From the NCBI RefSeq assembly GCF_020382885.2, contig NC_058504.1:16751019-16815018 (forward strand): a stretch of DNA of 64,000 nucleotides. Reading direction: 5' to 3'. Source of the stretch: Scatophagus argus. Taxonomy: Eukaryota; Chordata; Actinopteri; Scatophagidae. Made by a program: the position numbers and the translations under genes. Positions 23,874-36,147 of the stretch are shown here, in pieces (the stretch's first letter is position 1; each line of letters opens with the position of its first letter). The notes under the pieces were generated by a model. That model had not been told where the DNA came from. It searched no databases and saw nothing but the letters and a program-made list of their open reading frames with translations.

Positions 23874-25270
23874 CTTTTTTTTTATTTTGTCATGGTTTAT
23901 GTCTCCTCTACAGATTCAGCTTGTCTTTTTGTGTTATTTACATTTTTCAGAGACGCTGTTATTCACTGCATATACAAATATAACTCAAAAATTCTCCTTG
24001 TAATGATGTGAAAGGCATTAGGTACATTATTTGTGTGTGTTTGTGGACAGAGGGAGAGCATGGAGGGTGGGGGGGGGGGGTCATTTGCATTTTTGGTTTG
24101 TATAGTTACCCACCGCCTTTCCAAGAAAAATAAATAAGAAAATCTGCTAGGCTGAGTTTGTATTTATGCCTTTACTGCTGGTCGTACATGTCTCGGGGTG
24201 TGCTGGGTTCACCTACACAATCTGAGCAGAGCTCTTGGCTTTGTTGATGGAAATCTATGGCAGTTGAGTTTTCAGTTTGTACTCTATAGTTGGCAGCAAT
24301 CGATTAAAAGTTTGTATTTGAACTGACTTGACTCTGCAGGGAGTGGTGAATAAATGAATATAGATGACAATGGCTTGTGCTTTACTTTCTCTGTGTTATT
24401 TTCCGGTTCTGTCCCTCGCTGGGAACTATGGTCCTGGCCTCAGGAGGGAGTAGCTTTAGCTAACCTGTGGAGCCAGCGACTTGGAGGATTATTATAATCC
24501 AGTAAGATAATGAAGATTTTCTGTTGCAGCACAAAAAAGAAGGCAGCCATGAAGCAAGTTTCATCAAACTTCTCTCCCTGGTTGTCCTGCACAACTGCTT
24601 TGGTCTGAGGCAGTTTCTCGCCGGCCCAGACAGATCTACCTATGATTCTCTCACAGGCTGAGACATGCGGTGATGTCAGAGGATTGACTTATGTGTGAGA
24701 GTTGCTCTTGGCAACAGGCCAGACGGGCTGTTCAGTAAACACAGCACTGGTCCCCTGCAGCGTGTATGATGTTTGAAATATATACAAGCAGGCCCAAGGC
24801 CCAAGACCCAAGCAGTGGTCATGGTGGGACCCTTGAAGGAGTCTATGTTGTTATAGGAAGGGTCCCAAGCCACGGCATTAGCTCTTATTCCCCACAGCCA
24901 CTCATGACAAACCAACAGGCTTCAGATGTGGCTTTTCCACACACACCAGAGCAGAGTGTGTCAGAATAATATTTTATAGACCTGTAAAAACAGCACCATA
25001 AACAGATGCTTCACTGAGTAGCCCATGGGGGTCTTGTCCTGTGAACCAACAACTCATAAACATGTGTAGATGTTTAAACTGTGTCATCATGATGCTGAGT
25101 GTTTAACCCCCCATCTTTATGTATGTGAATTGAGCAGCTTAACGTCAACTTCAAACTTTGTCAGTATATTTTTACATACACCGAAATACTTCTCTGCATT
25201 TAACCCATCACTGATTGAACACACACATGCAACATGCAGTGAAACACACAACAGCAGTGGGCTGCCATTG

Positions 25271-25444
25271 TCAGGCGCTCGGGGAGCAATTAGGGGTTAA
25301 GTGCCTTGCTCAAGGGCACGTAATTGGGGGTGGGGAGTATTGATTAATCACTCCATCACACCCAATTTTTTTCAGTCCAGGGGGAATCAAACCGGCAACC
25401 CTCCGGTCACAAGCCGCTTCCCCAACCTCTAGGCCACCGCTGCA
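25271..25444. repeat. Dispersed teleost repeat, copy 2
   Basis: Carries GTGCCTTGCTCAAGGGCACG and ends with a segment like 'ccggtcacaagccgcttccccaacctctaggccaccgctgc'. The same ordered signature occurs at 2,121-2,250. This copy is better preserved. Confidence 0.7.
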
Positions 25445-25756
25445 CCCATTGATGCAATTCCCTTAGCACTGTGTCAGAGACTTTACTGACATTTCAGCTT
25501 TTCTTTGAAGGTTTGTGTTTCTCATGGTTATAAACTTTATTTGTTGGCCACATCTTCTTTTGGCTTGACTTTCAAAATAACACTTTCTTAAATCAAAAAT
25601 TCTAGTCAAATATAGTTCTCTGAAATACTGTATGGTGGAAGTGTTCCCAGAATATTTTGTTCCTAGAAAACTGGGTGCTAAGTCTCAGGAATGCATCTGA
25701 AACCAAAATATGGGCCAAATGGTTTCTACAAAAGCCAAACTTGGTAACAGATCGAC

Positions 25757-26029
25757 TGTCACGACCTGGCTCTGAAGCCATGACAACAGCGAGGGAGACG
25801 CAGACTGAAGATAAATAAAGAGTAATTTATTGAACTAAATTACATAATATTAAACACAAAGTAATACAATGAGGTGATAATTCTCGGTAAAGTCAGTGAT
25901 GAGGGCGTGTGGATGCATGTATGTAATGTGAGTGGGAATATTCTGGTTGGTCAGCACTCTGCCCCACAGGTACCTGCCTCATTAACAAAGCAAAATGCAG
26001 AAAAATAAACAAGCCGTGGGACCGTCACA
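25757..26029. mobile_element. Possible solo LTR-like repeat (TG...CA ends)
   Basis: A 273-base unit beginning TGTCACGACC and ending GACCGTCACA, with an internal AATAAAGAG polyadenylation-like element. Ends of the TG...CA type suit an LTR; the near-inverted TGTCACG / TGTGACG termini also allow a DNA transposon. No clear target-site duplication seen. No coding capacity. Confidence 0.35.
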
Positions 26030-27575
26030 TTGACACCAAGTCTTTTTGGGATTATTTAAGAGGGAGCATTATAGTGACAGATGAGATGGTAAGGTGCAAA
26101 ATTTAAGGAGGAGGAGGATGTGTCTTTTAACTATCATGTTGGTCGTGACCGAGTGAGTGCTGAGATGATTGATCCACAGAGGAAGCATTTTCCACTTAGC
26201 AACCTTAATGGACCTTAAGGCCGGCATTGTTGTCTGAGGCATATGAAGACACGCACAAACACACACTACTGTGCAAAGCCAAGCATGAGTGCCACCACAC
26301 ATGAATGGAGATAAATGCAGCGAGTTCCTGAGGTTTCCAACGTGGCTGTGTTATATGAGCAAATGATTAATCCACATAGTTGGACCCTGTCTCCTGTCTG
26401 CAGCAGCATACTCCAAGGCCATACAGCTGGTACCAATTTGCGTGCCCCCACCACATCTTGATCCTACTCCATGTGTAGGAATCATGGCTTATCGCGGCAG
26501 TAATTCACTCCTTCCTCTCATGCCGAGGCTATTCTTGGCCTTTCTGCCTCTTTATTTTTAGTCACGGCTGCTTCTCAAGGTCGTTGAAGTGATCTTTATG
26601 TGGTGTGTCAACTCAAAGCAATGGACCCAGGGTCCCAAACTGTCATGAATTACCTTTGGTATGCATGCTTCACCACAGTCACATCTCTGACCAACACGGA
26701 AACCACTTTGTATCGCTTTGTTCCTCTTAAAAGCTGCAGATGTTACCACTCACCTGGATGTGGTGGAAACAAGAATGTGTTTGTGTTTTTTAGCTCTGCT
26801 GTGTGACCGTTCACGTTTGGGTGTACAATTACATGTAAAAGTGTGTGCATGTTTGACTCTCTGCTCCTCCGTACATCAAGTTTAAACGCTATCTTGCAAA
26901 AAAAGAACGTGGGCCCAATTAAAGTATTGAAAACATAAATAAAAATAGACCGGAAAGTCTCCGTTCATTCTTAATCTGAGTGTGTATACTGAAAAGACAT
27001 CGAAGTGGTCACTCATAGGACATGTATTGTATTTCTAGACTGTGGCAGACCCTGAGATGACCTCACTGGAGGACACATGGCCTCTGAGCTCCTCATTTGA
27101 TGACCTCATTCACTGTATGAACTCGTCTGCCCGTCCTCTGTGTCTTGGCTCATCCCTGGGCTCCTGGGTAGACTGAGAGCCACGGGGAACATGGAGTGCA
27201 TCCCAGATTAACATAATGGAGTTAATTGATCAACTAAAGTTCAGTCAGGGGACAGTCCTTGAATGCACTCATTCCTTTTCTGTGTGTTACCCACTGAGGT
27301 CCAAGATTACCTCACTCCATTCATTGCTTCACACCTGAAACTGAGCTCTCGGGTCACATCAGATTGTAATGACAGCTTCCTTTGTCTCTTTCTGTTGCCT
27401 TTTCTTCATTCAGCTCTCTTATTACTGTTGGGGTCAAAGGAAATCAGTGGTAGATTGGCGACTGTTAGCCACAGTTCTTGAGATGAATGTAGATGAAACA
27501 TTTCTAAAGTTACTAAAAGATTATTTTCATGTATTAAGAAATTGGCTTATTTGCTTTTAAACCGATATTTATGTC
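26030..27575. other. Intergenic, no gene seen
   Basis: No gene. It includes a repeat-poor stretch at about 26,460-26,760 with a MEF2-like CTTTATTTTTAGTC near 26,549, a possible but unproven cis element. Confidence 0.4.
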
Positions 27576-28035
27576 TGTATGCCGAATATGAAGCTACAGC
27601 CAGGAGATGGTTAGCTTAACTAGGCAGAGGGACTCTTCTAGGTGCACTAGCTTCCTGTAGTCTTGTTGTCAGCATTAGTTTGCAAGACATGCAGCAGATA
27701 TCCCAGGAAGTGACCAAGAAAAAGTCCGGCACACATATGCAACTTGTTTTTTTTTTCAATACAAATTTTACTCTTAGATTTTTATACAGATCAAACAAAC
27801 AACACGTGTTAGTGAGACTCAGAGGTGCTGGGTTTTGTTAATATTCAACAGAGCCAGGATAGCTGTTTCCCTCTATTTCCAGTTTTTGTGCTCGGATTAA
27901 CCGACCATATTCTGTCCAAGGCTTCAGAAAAATCAGATAGACATGAAACCGGTATCAATCTTCTCATGTAATTTGTGATAAGAGCACAAATAAGTGCATG
28001 TGCATTCCCAAAATATTGATCTATTTTGCTTTAAG
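27576..28035. mobile_element. Palindromic MITE-like element, copy B
   Basis: Shares family text with copies A, C, D and E: ATGAAGCTACAGCCAGGAG, GGTTAGCTTAACTAG, and the right half ACCGGTATCAATCTTCTCAT ending at TTCCCAAAATATTGA. Longer than copy A and with diverged interior. Non-coding. Confidence 0.5.
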
Positions 28036-28470
28036 ATCAACTAACATCAAAACTGCAATTATCCATCAGGTTGAGAATTAAAAAAAAAGAAGTATTAAGG
28101 GAATGGATGGCAAAAACAATGACCAATTTTCATACAGCATCTGGTGACCTGACCGGACAAAGGCTGAGAGAGAGAAAGGGGGATGCATGAGAAACGAGAA
28201 GTGTAAGGGATGAACTGAGATACCTTCTAATGCCCTCCTGCTTACTGCTGGCTTATGCTGATCAGTGTTCCCTCATTAAAATATCTCTGAAGGATGAAGC
28301 TCTAACTCAGCTTGGGGAGAAAAAGTTTCAGTCATTATCTACTTATCCCTATGCTGATGGAAAGTAATGTGAAGTCCACAAAACATTTCTGGAGCTGCAC
28401 AGCAAAACAGCACTGCAGCATTCTCCTTAACAACAGAGGAAAGAGACTTGAGAGAGACGAGACTTGTTTT
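28036..28470. other. Intergenic, no gene seen
   Basis: Short interval between a MITE and a GA repeat; nothing recognised. Confidence 0.4.
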
Positions 28471-28519
28471 AAGAGAGACAGAGAGAGAGGGAGAGAAAGA
28501 GAGAGAGAGAGAGAGAGAA
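28471..28519. repeat. GA microsatellite
   Basis: Imperfect then perfect GA repeat, read directly. Confidence 0.8.
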
Positions 28520-28554
28520 GCTAAGAGAGGGTTATCTGCCATCGGCTATTCAGG

Positions 28555-28800
28555 GATTTGCCAAAATGCCGCTTTATATCAGAGTTACTGTTAATTACTT
28601 TTAGGAAGAAAAACATTAGAGGAATATTGAATTTGGAAGGCTGGACCAGCTGACATGCCGACAAGACACAATTATCTTCCCTTTAATCACATTAATCATT
28701 GAGTGAATGTGGAACCATAAAGGCCAATAGAAAGAGCTAAAATCTTTAAAAATATTATCCTTCCTATTAACTTACGAATGCTATATAAATCAGTAATAAA
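28555..28800. other. Candidate conserved non-coding block
   Basis: Repeat-free block with several homeodomain/GATA-type cores: GTTAATTACTTTTAGG, ACACAATTATCTTCCC and CTTTAATCACATTAATCATT. It lies in the stc2-nkx2.5 interval, where heart or pharyngeal enhancers might be expected. Conservation is not demonstrated here. Confidence 0.3.
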
Positions 28801-29169
28801 CCATAGTTGTGAAAAATTCCCATTTGTCTAGTGCTTATCCTCCTTGGCACATTTTTGAACTATAAAAGCTGTTTTTTGATTAATCAGTGGACAGTTTGGC
28901 CTCTGGTTTGTTTTACCAACTGGAAAAAAGTCACTGATGAAAGGGTCAGGTCATGCATGGTAAATATTAATAATTTGTGAATTAATGGATTTGGTTCAGA
29001 TGACCTGCGGCCTTTTTACAGAAGGAAAGGGGTGTAACTAGCAGAAAAATCTTCTTCAGTTATAGAGTCGTTTGAAAGGATAACATCATGCTACAGAAGG
29101 GTAAGCAGCAGCCACAGGAATTTGTCATACCTGGGAGTCCAAATTTTTATGATCGATCAATGGCGAGTT
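28801..29169. other. Intergenic, no gene seen
   Basis: AT-rich, nothing recognised. Confidence 0.4.
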
Positions 29170-29345
29170 AAAGCAAGAGTCGAACAATTTTGGAAATTTC
29201 CTTAATTGCCGTATTGCTGAGTTAAATGAGAAGAAACTTCTCTTACTCATGTTGAATGGAGGTGGGGCCACAAGCTAAATAGCTTAGCTTAGCATAAAGA
29301 AAGGTAAAGGCGGCAAACAGCAAGTTTGGCTCTGTCCAAACATTT
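29170..29345. mobile_element. Palindromic MITE-like element, copy C (partial)
   Basis: Contains AACAATTTTGGAAATTTCC, TAGCTTAGCTTAGCATAAAG and 'ggctctgtccaaa', matching the left half of the family seen at 37,895-38,232. Confidence 0.5.
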
Positions 29346-29584
29346 GAGAATATTGTCATCATGAGGTTGCCAGGCAGCTAGTGAGACTCTAGGAAGACAG
29401 TGAGCCTGGCTGTCGGATGATGAGACTGGGGCCAAAATCACATTTACTATAGTGCACTGAATTTAATGTGTACCACATTACTAACACAATCTCTCTCTAA
29501 ATGAACCTAATTTTTTATATTTCTGTTTGTGCAAGAGTCAAAATTGAGATACAACACAGTAAACCTAACATGTCAGATTTTGTA

Positions 29585-29740
29585 GCCCATTTTAAACAGA
29601 GCCAGACTAGCGAGTTCCCCCTGCTTTCAGTATTTAGGCTAAGGTATGTTAAGCTAACAACCTCCAGGCCCTATTCCATATTTAACATTCAAGTAGAGTG
29701 ACATTCTTTTATTTAACTCTCAAGAGAAATTAAGAAAATG
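29585..29740. mobile_element. Palindromic MITE-like element, copy D (partial)
   Basis: Family text in the opposite sense to copy C: 'agagccagactagc', TTCCCCCTGCTTTCAG, AGGCTAAGGTATGTTAAGC and 'ttaactctcaagag'. C and D may be two arms of one expanded or interrupted palindromic insertion. Confidence 0.45.
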
Positions 29741-30339
29741 ACTCAAAAAATGACTCAATCTGATGTATTATTTTTTTTAACCATTACAACAGCCATGTAG
29801 CTCCAACACGTCCACTCTTTATAAACTATCGAAATTTAAAAAGCTCTATAAATAGTATTGTGTGTTCATGTGTGTGTTTGTACCAGACTGGGTCTCAAAA
29901 TAAACTGCCACATCAGTCAGCCAATCATTCATAAACAGCCTAGAACAGACAGAAGCCAAACGAAATCATTACACCTGTGTGTGACTGGGTTTTTGTGTGT
30001 GCAAATGTGTGCGTTTGGAACTTTGCATATTGCCAAGACTTCAGTTCTTCCTATGTGTAGCCAAGCACAACACTGGCATGGTAGTAAAACGGCCATCTTG
30101 AGTGCCTGGCAGGGGCACCTGAGAAGAGAACGCCAAGCTGAGGCAGCAAGAATCAACTCTATGCAAATAAAAGGTCACATGGTCACCTCTGCCCTACAAT
30201 CCACGGTGCCACGATGCAGGGTTGACTGACAAATTAGCACGTCACGCCTGTAGCCATTAACACATGGGTGCATTCACTGAGTTACCTCTACAGCAAACCG
30301 GTGATATCTAATGACAGCAGATTCATTCTCATATCAGCC
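29741..30339. other. Intergenic, no gene seen
   Basis: No gene; open frames here are short and featureless. Confidence 0.4.
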
Positions 30340-30605
30340 ATCTATCTATTATCTATCGCCACTTACCCATCGCTACGTCGCTAAGGGGCTGAAGCACAGC
30401 TGACATTGGGTGAGCAAGCTGCAGGATACAGCCCTGAATAACCCAGTTCATCACGGGGCTTACACATAAAGACAAACAACCATTCACTCTCACATTCACA
30501 TATCAGGCGGTGCCAATTAACCTAACCTAAACTCCACACAGAAAGGCTCCAAGGTTCTGTCTTCTTGCTGTGAAGTGACAGTGCTAACCAGAGCACCACC
30601 CTGCT
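30340..30605 (-). mobile_element. tRNA-headed SINE-like repeat, minus orientation
   Basis: Reverse complement carries the same order as 19,383-19,695: 'gtggtgctctggttagcactgtcac' head, GTTAGGTTAATTGGCACC, then a decayed tail toward TCTATCTATTATCTATCGCC on the plus strand. Diverged and internally shortened. Confidence 0.65.
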
Positions 30606-31854
30606 ACCCTCATATCAGCCAATGTAGGATAGTCTTTCACAAAAAAAAAAAAAAAATGTGGTGAAAGGAGCATGCTAAATGTGAATTAAGAGGAGTAGAG
30701 GTCCCAGATCACTGGCTTTGGCTTCTCATCGGGCTCTGGCATGGACAGCAGACGTGCAGCATTATTAAAATTGGGTCAGTGAAATCCTTCCTGTACGTTA
30801 AAATAAATTTCTTCTGGTTGCACTATAACTATTTAACTGTTTTCTGGGAAAAAGAAGCACTGGTAGATATTATTTGTCAAATCCAGTTTTTCCACAATTC
30901 ATCACAGGGGCAGGGGTAATTGTGGAGGGTACAGCCTATGGAACATTCCATTGAGGGAGGAATGATGGGGTGGGTAGATTCAGTATCTCTCCAGTGCTGG
31001 ACATAGCCTTCGAACTGTCCTCCATTAAGGCATGGTGTTCTGATGAGTGATTCAGTGTGTCTATATTGGGCAGGAACTTGAAACAGTGACATGAAAACGC
31101 AGTTGGCAGCAGCTTCACAAATCCCACATCAGGCCCAGGGAAACCATAATCACCACTTTCGTTTTTCAGCCTTGTTTATTTCAGAGGCTGGGGTTACAAT
31201 TAAGACCATTTGCTTTGCAATTACTGTGTTAAAAATAATAAAACAATTTCGGCCTACCTAAAATACCTGCATTTTGTGTAATGATTCAGGCCGTGCAAAT
31301 TGAAATTGCAATGTTTGGACATTGTCAGGGAGCTGTGCAAGGCTGCCAGAGTGATAGAACTATGTTTATCTGGGTGTTTGTGTGCTTCCGGACTGCTAGC
31401 ACTTTGTCAGAATGCAGCCAAATCCTGGTCACAATTTCTGCCTGACCTTCACAGGATAATTTTAGCTGTGTGGATGCATAATGTCATGATTTACTGCAAG
31501 GATTAGTTTTTCAACAGCCACAACATAACTGAGGAACATCTCTTGAAGGCCAGTAAGTAAATTCCCTTGTCAGTAAACCACCCCCGCTACAAACACCCCC
31601 TTCATCCACATGCTCCCCACCGCACCACTTACCCTAATTTTCCCAATAAAGTCAGTCACACAGCTCAGCCAGTCTCTGCCCTCAAGCCAGCATCTAGCCA
31701 AAGATGTACACAAGTGAGCAGGAAGCTAGCACAGAGTTGGCCTGCTCAAAGAAAGACTGAGCAGGCCAACTCTTGCTTTTGGTTCATGCCCCTGCTGGTG
31801 ACCTGATAAAAATGTTTGCAGACTGCAGAGATGATAATGCAGAAGGTCAAGGTC
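30606..31854. other. Intergenic, no gene seen
   Basis: No gene. A repeat-poor AT-rich stretch at about 31,150-31,320 (GGTTACAATTAAGACC, GCAATTACTGTG) could be conserved non-coding DNA. A 21-base AGTTGGCCTGCTCA... inverted repeat lies near 31,734-31,773, capable of a hairpin. Confidence 0.4.
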
Positions 31855-34025
31855 AAATAGTGTCATTACAACCGTGTATGTGAAGTACATAAAACAATGA
31901 AACAACATTCTTCCAAGATGCCACATAGTGCTACATAAAAGGAGTTCACATAGAGTATAAATATAGGAAAAAAACTAAAACAAAAAAGCAAAATACACCA
32001 ATTTAAACATGAGACAGTGCAAATACAACAGTGCAGACAATAATACAATACAATGCAATATGGACAACAGTGCAGAGTGAGCCGTATGACATGAAAGTGA
32101 CAGTGACATGGTTAATAAAGTGACAGTATGGATATTAAAGTGACAGTATGGGTGCTAAAGTGAATGCAGCGGTGTGCTAGTAAGTTTTTTGAGTGTATGC
32201 CTTGTGTGCATGTGTGTGTGTGTGTGTGTATATATTTGTGTCAGTCTACTCCCTGAGAGTTGAGGAGTCTGATGGCTCAGAGAAAGAAACTGCTGGAAAG
32301 GACTCCAGTGATCCTCTCAGCTGTCCTCACTATCTGCTGTAGGGAGCTACCATCCAGGATGGTGCAATTCCCAAACCAGACAGCAATGCAGCTGCTCAGG
32401 ACACTCTGGACAATCCCTCCTCTGTCTTTTGAGAAAGTAGAAATGCTGTTGGGCTTTCCTGGTGATAGAACTGGTGTTGAGGAACCAGGTGAGAGATTTG
32501 GCACTCTTGACGATCTCCGTGGAGGATCTGTGGATGGTCAGTGGATCGTACCCCCCGGGCTCCTCTGAAGTCATCGACCATCTCTTTATTTTTGTCTTCC
32601 TTCAGAGACAGGTTGTTCTGGGGGCCCAGCGCTCAGTGTGGTAATGCTGGAGATGCGGTTCCCGATCCAGACTGCTTGAGGTCTCCCTGTCAGGAAGTTC
32701 AGGATCCAGTTGCAGAGGGACATGTTCAGGCCCAGCCGGCTCAGCTTTCCAGTCAGGTGTTGAGGAATGATTGTGTTGAATGCTAAACTGAAGTCTATAC
32801 AGCATTCGCACAAATGTGTTCTTATTGTCCAGGTGGATAAGGACCAGATGAAAGGTGGTGGCAATGGCATCGTCGGTGGAGTGGTTGGGATGATATGTGA
32901 ACTGCAGGAGGTCCAGTGAGGGCAGCAGCAGGGTCTTGATGTGCGACAGGACACTAGTCACTGAGGGCACAGGAGACTTGGTGGAGGTTTTGAAGAACGT
33001 GGGAGATGTTGAAGATGTCAGTGAAGACATCTTTTTGGGCATACATACGCTTTGCCACTCTGATGGCCCTGGACAGTTTGGCTCTTGCTGTTCTTATGGC
33101 TGTCCTGTCACCATCTCTGAAGTCTCTGATCTTTAGCAGCGCACTCACTGCCGCAGTAGTCCATGGCTTCTGGTTAGGTTGTGTGGTGATGAACTTGGAC
33201 ACAGTCATCTTATCAGTGCATTTGGTGATGTAGCTGGTCACTGATATGTCGATTTTGTTTGTGGAGCAGGACAGAGACCGCAGCCTGGTGCTGAACAAAC
33301 TCCTCTGATCAGAGTCCTGTGCAGAGGGTGGGAGGCATTGTCCAGTATGGACAGGATCTTATCCAAGGTCTGTTTTTCTGCTACTGACACTACAGAGTCC
33401 AGCTCTGTGCTCACCACAGATCCTGCCCTCTTCTTGATGCTGCCTCCCCAGCATAGAAGAGGACACTGGCCACCACAGTCTGGTAGAACATCAGCAGCAG
33501 TTTTTTGCAGATGTTAAAGGACCCCAGCCTCCTCAGGAAATACAGACGACTCTGTGTTTTCCTGTTGATGGTGTCTGTGTTCACTGATCAGTCCAGTCTG
33601 TCATCCAACTGCAGACCCAGGTACTTGTACGTCCTGACCACCTCCACCTCTGTGCCCTCAATGGAGACCGGTGTGGGATGGGGTCTGTTCCTCCTGAAGT
33701 CAACCACCAACTCCTTGGTTTTGGATGTGTTGAGTTAATGCATGTATGTGTATTCAACCAAGTCGATCGAGTCGCCATTGGTTGCAGCCTCCCTGAACAT
33801 TAGCCAGTCAGTGTGCTCAAAACAGTCCTGAACAGCAGAGATGACTCCTTCTGGCCAGGTTTTCACCTTCTTCAGAAACGGTTTGGCACGTTTGACAAGT
33901 GGTCTGTATGCTGGAATTAGCATAGCAGAGATGCGGGCTGAGTGTCCGGGGTGGGTTTGGAGCTCCACACAATACGCACCGAGGATGTCTGTGTAAACAA
34001 GGTCGAGCGCGTTCCCCCCTCTCTC
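31855..34025 (-). mobile_element. Degenerate L2/CR1-like LINE, internally rearranged
   Basis: On the minus strand, fragments of one LINE ORF2 type appear with stops and frameshifts. About 33,968-33,740 encodes the linker before the reverse transcriptase ([19 protein letters not shown]). About 33,740-33,250 encodes a carboxy-terminal piece (YKYLGLQLDD-like, then FPEEAG and [12 protein letters not shown] in shifted frames). About 33,250-32,954 returns to the pre-RT region ([17 protein letters not shown]). About 32,954-32,620 covers early RT ([38 protein letters not shown]). About 32,580-32,260 is the carboxy terminus again (LNTSSITRKAQQHFYFLKR, VWFGNCTILDG). The segment that should carry FADD, between GAPQ-like and KEMV-DF, is missing. 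The region below 32,250 resembles a 3' UTR. Not functional. Clade (L2, CR1 or Rex1) is not settled. Confidence 0.8.
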
Positions 34026-35695
34026 ATATGATCTTTAATTCAAAATGTATTTATTAGGCTAATTTATCTTGTATTATAAGACGGTCTTGATGCATGTAAT
34101 CAGTTGCTTGCTAGACCTGTATTTCACCTTGCTGTTTTGGTAATTAAGATGGTGTTTGAAAGGGGCCACATCTCAAACACCAGACATGTGACATTGCTGA
34201 ATTTTATGTGATTCCACACTTCGACATATTGGTGTCAGAAATGTGCCAATAGATGTGAGAGAAAGAATGTGCCAATAAAATAGGAGAAGAAGATCATTGT
34301 TTAAGTCAACACTAAAGGTTTCCAAGCATTTTTAGAACATCTGTATTGCATAGTGTTGCATAAATGCATTTAATATCTATAGGCCTTGGAGGGGCATTAG
34401 TCAGTTTTTTGGCAGCACAACAAATGTTAAACACCACACTTATATTATAGCATCGTTATGGTGAAGAGTTTCTTATTTACAGAGCCAGAAGACACAAAAC
34501 AGTTGACTCCCCCCATCGATGAGCTAAGTATCTGGCTCCTAGGCACTTCATGTCCTGTGTTCACCTCAGCTTGTTACTCTTTGTCTGTTAGCCTTGTGAG
34601 GCTGAGCTGATAATGTATAGCAGGCATTATTAAAATATTTTCAAAACAGACATCTGCCTGCTGAGACAAAAAACATGGGCTGAAGAGAGTACTGAGAGTG
34701 AAATTAAAACACTAAAGTTACAGTACATCCATAAAACCAAAACAACAAGCCGAAGGACAAAAATCTGCAGAGTGAAGTGATATTTGCCTTTGAGTTTGTC
34801 ATCACCAGTCACCACTTTCAGATTACACACAGTTATTTGATCCACAGCTAATATAAAACTATTGATCAGACAGGAACATTATCAAACAATGAGACAGGAG
34901 GAGGAAAAGCAGCTGAGGGCACTGATTGGCATGAGGTGCAAATCCATGGGTGCGCGATGGCTAAACCATGGACACAGTTTACTGATCTGTGCACGCAGTC
35001 TATAAACAATCCACACAGATTTGTAAACCAAGAGAACAGCTCAGCTGACCCCAGGGACCTCCTTTGAATTGTATCAACCTGAAAAGCAACAGTAAGGAGA
35101 AATTAGATGTTGCTTAGTATTATTATTTCTGACACACCTGCTGCATTACTTTCTACAGTAATATTTAAGGTGGATTATGTCTTGTATTTTTAGTCAAACC
35201 CATTGACACGCATGCCCGGTGATTCAGTTCACTTTGCCATAGACAGCTGATCCACACAGGACACACTTGTTATTTCTAATGTGAAAACAAATGGACCAAC
35301 CACAAGATTCGTAATAGCAGACATGTGATGTGAGCGTGATTGTGAAAGCTGCACTACCAAGAAATCATCTGCTGATCATGAAATCCATTCAGGAAGTGAT
35401 CTATATATAAGTGATAATAATTATATTAAGTGATCTCTGTAAGCCATGTGTATACTTAAGTCAAATATTTGGCAACCATGGCAATATGTGAGCACATCAT
35501 TTAATAGGCCGTCGGTTCAGTCTGTTAATGAACGAATTGTGTTGTCTCTACCTGTTAGTCATTACTCATAACATGCTGTCACATAACGCTAATCGGTTAT
35601 TTCTTTCTCGTGAACTCAACATGGATTGTGATATGCCTACAGTTGTCTCTGTTTTGTCCCTGCTGAACTTCACTACTATCTAATAGATTTTAAGA
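34026..35695. other. Intergenic, no gene seen
   Basis: AT-rich sequence with no recognisable gene or repeat. Confidence 0.4.
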
Positions 35696-35905
35696 AGTAT
35701 GGCAAACATTCCAGCAGGGCCAAATGTGTATCTGCCCTGTGATTTGGATCAAATCAAAGATTCAGTAGGTTATTCCCTGCCCATGCTACACCCTTCCACT
35801 AAGTTTCATGAAATTTCTGTAATCTTGCTGACAGTTAGACAAACAAACAAAACTGACCAAAAACATATACCTCCCTGTTGGAGGTAAAATAAATAAAGTT
35901 TCAAG
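35696..35905 (+). repeat. Dispersed repeat, LINE-3'-end type
   Basis: Contains 'tgctacacccttccactaagtttcatgaaat', 'gctgacagttagacaaacaaacaaa' and 'cctccctgttggagg', the order found in abundant teleost interspersed repeats. Probably a truncated retrotransposon 3' end. Single copy here. Confidence 0.55.
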
Positions 35906-36147
35906 AAAATTGAACCCTGACTATAACTGCTGCGTAAATTATAATGTGTTCATACGTTCACTTGTGTACAGAGATGTTTATCATGTTCGTACAAATTACA
36001 CACATCATTTTTATCTCCCTACTGTCCTTATTACGACTCTCACACATCTAACCAAACTGTATTATTCAATCTTTCCCCAACAATTTTCCTTTCCTTCAGC
36101 CCACTGTTATTTCTTTAAGGCCAAGTCCATCCTCTCTTGTAAGACGT

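Larger units (their letters stand above)
22066..25270. other. Intergenic, no gene seen
   Basis: No gene. It holds the large TG/CG microsatellite at 23,661-23,750, a CT repeat at 23,846-23,873 and a 12-base G run near 24,069. The overlapping open frames there are Cys-Val and Thr-His strings produced by the repeat. Confidence 0.45.

Noticed and set aside
23563-24011. Overlapping open frames encoding Cys-Val and Thr-His strings
   Set aside because: Direct translations of the TG/CG microsatellite at 23,661-23,750.
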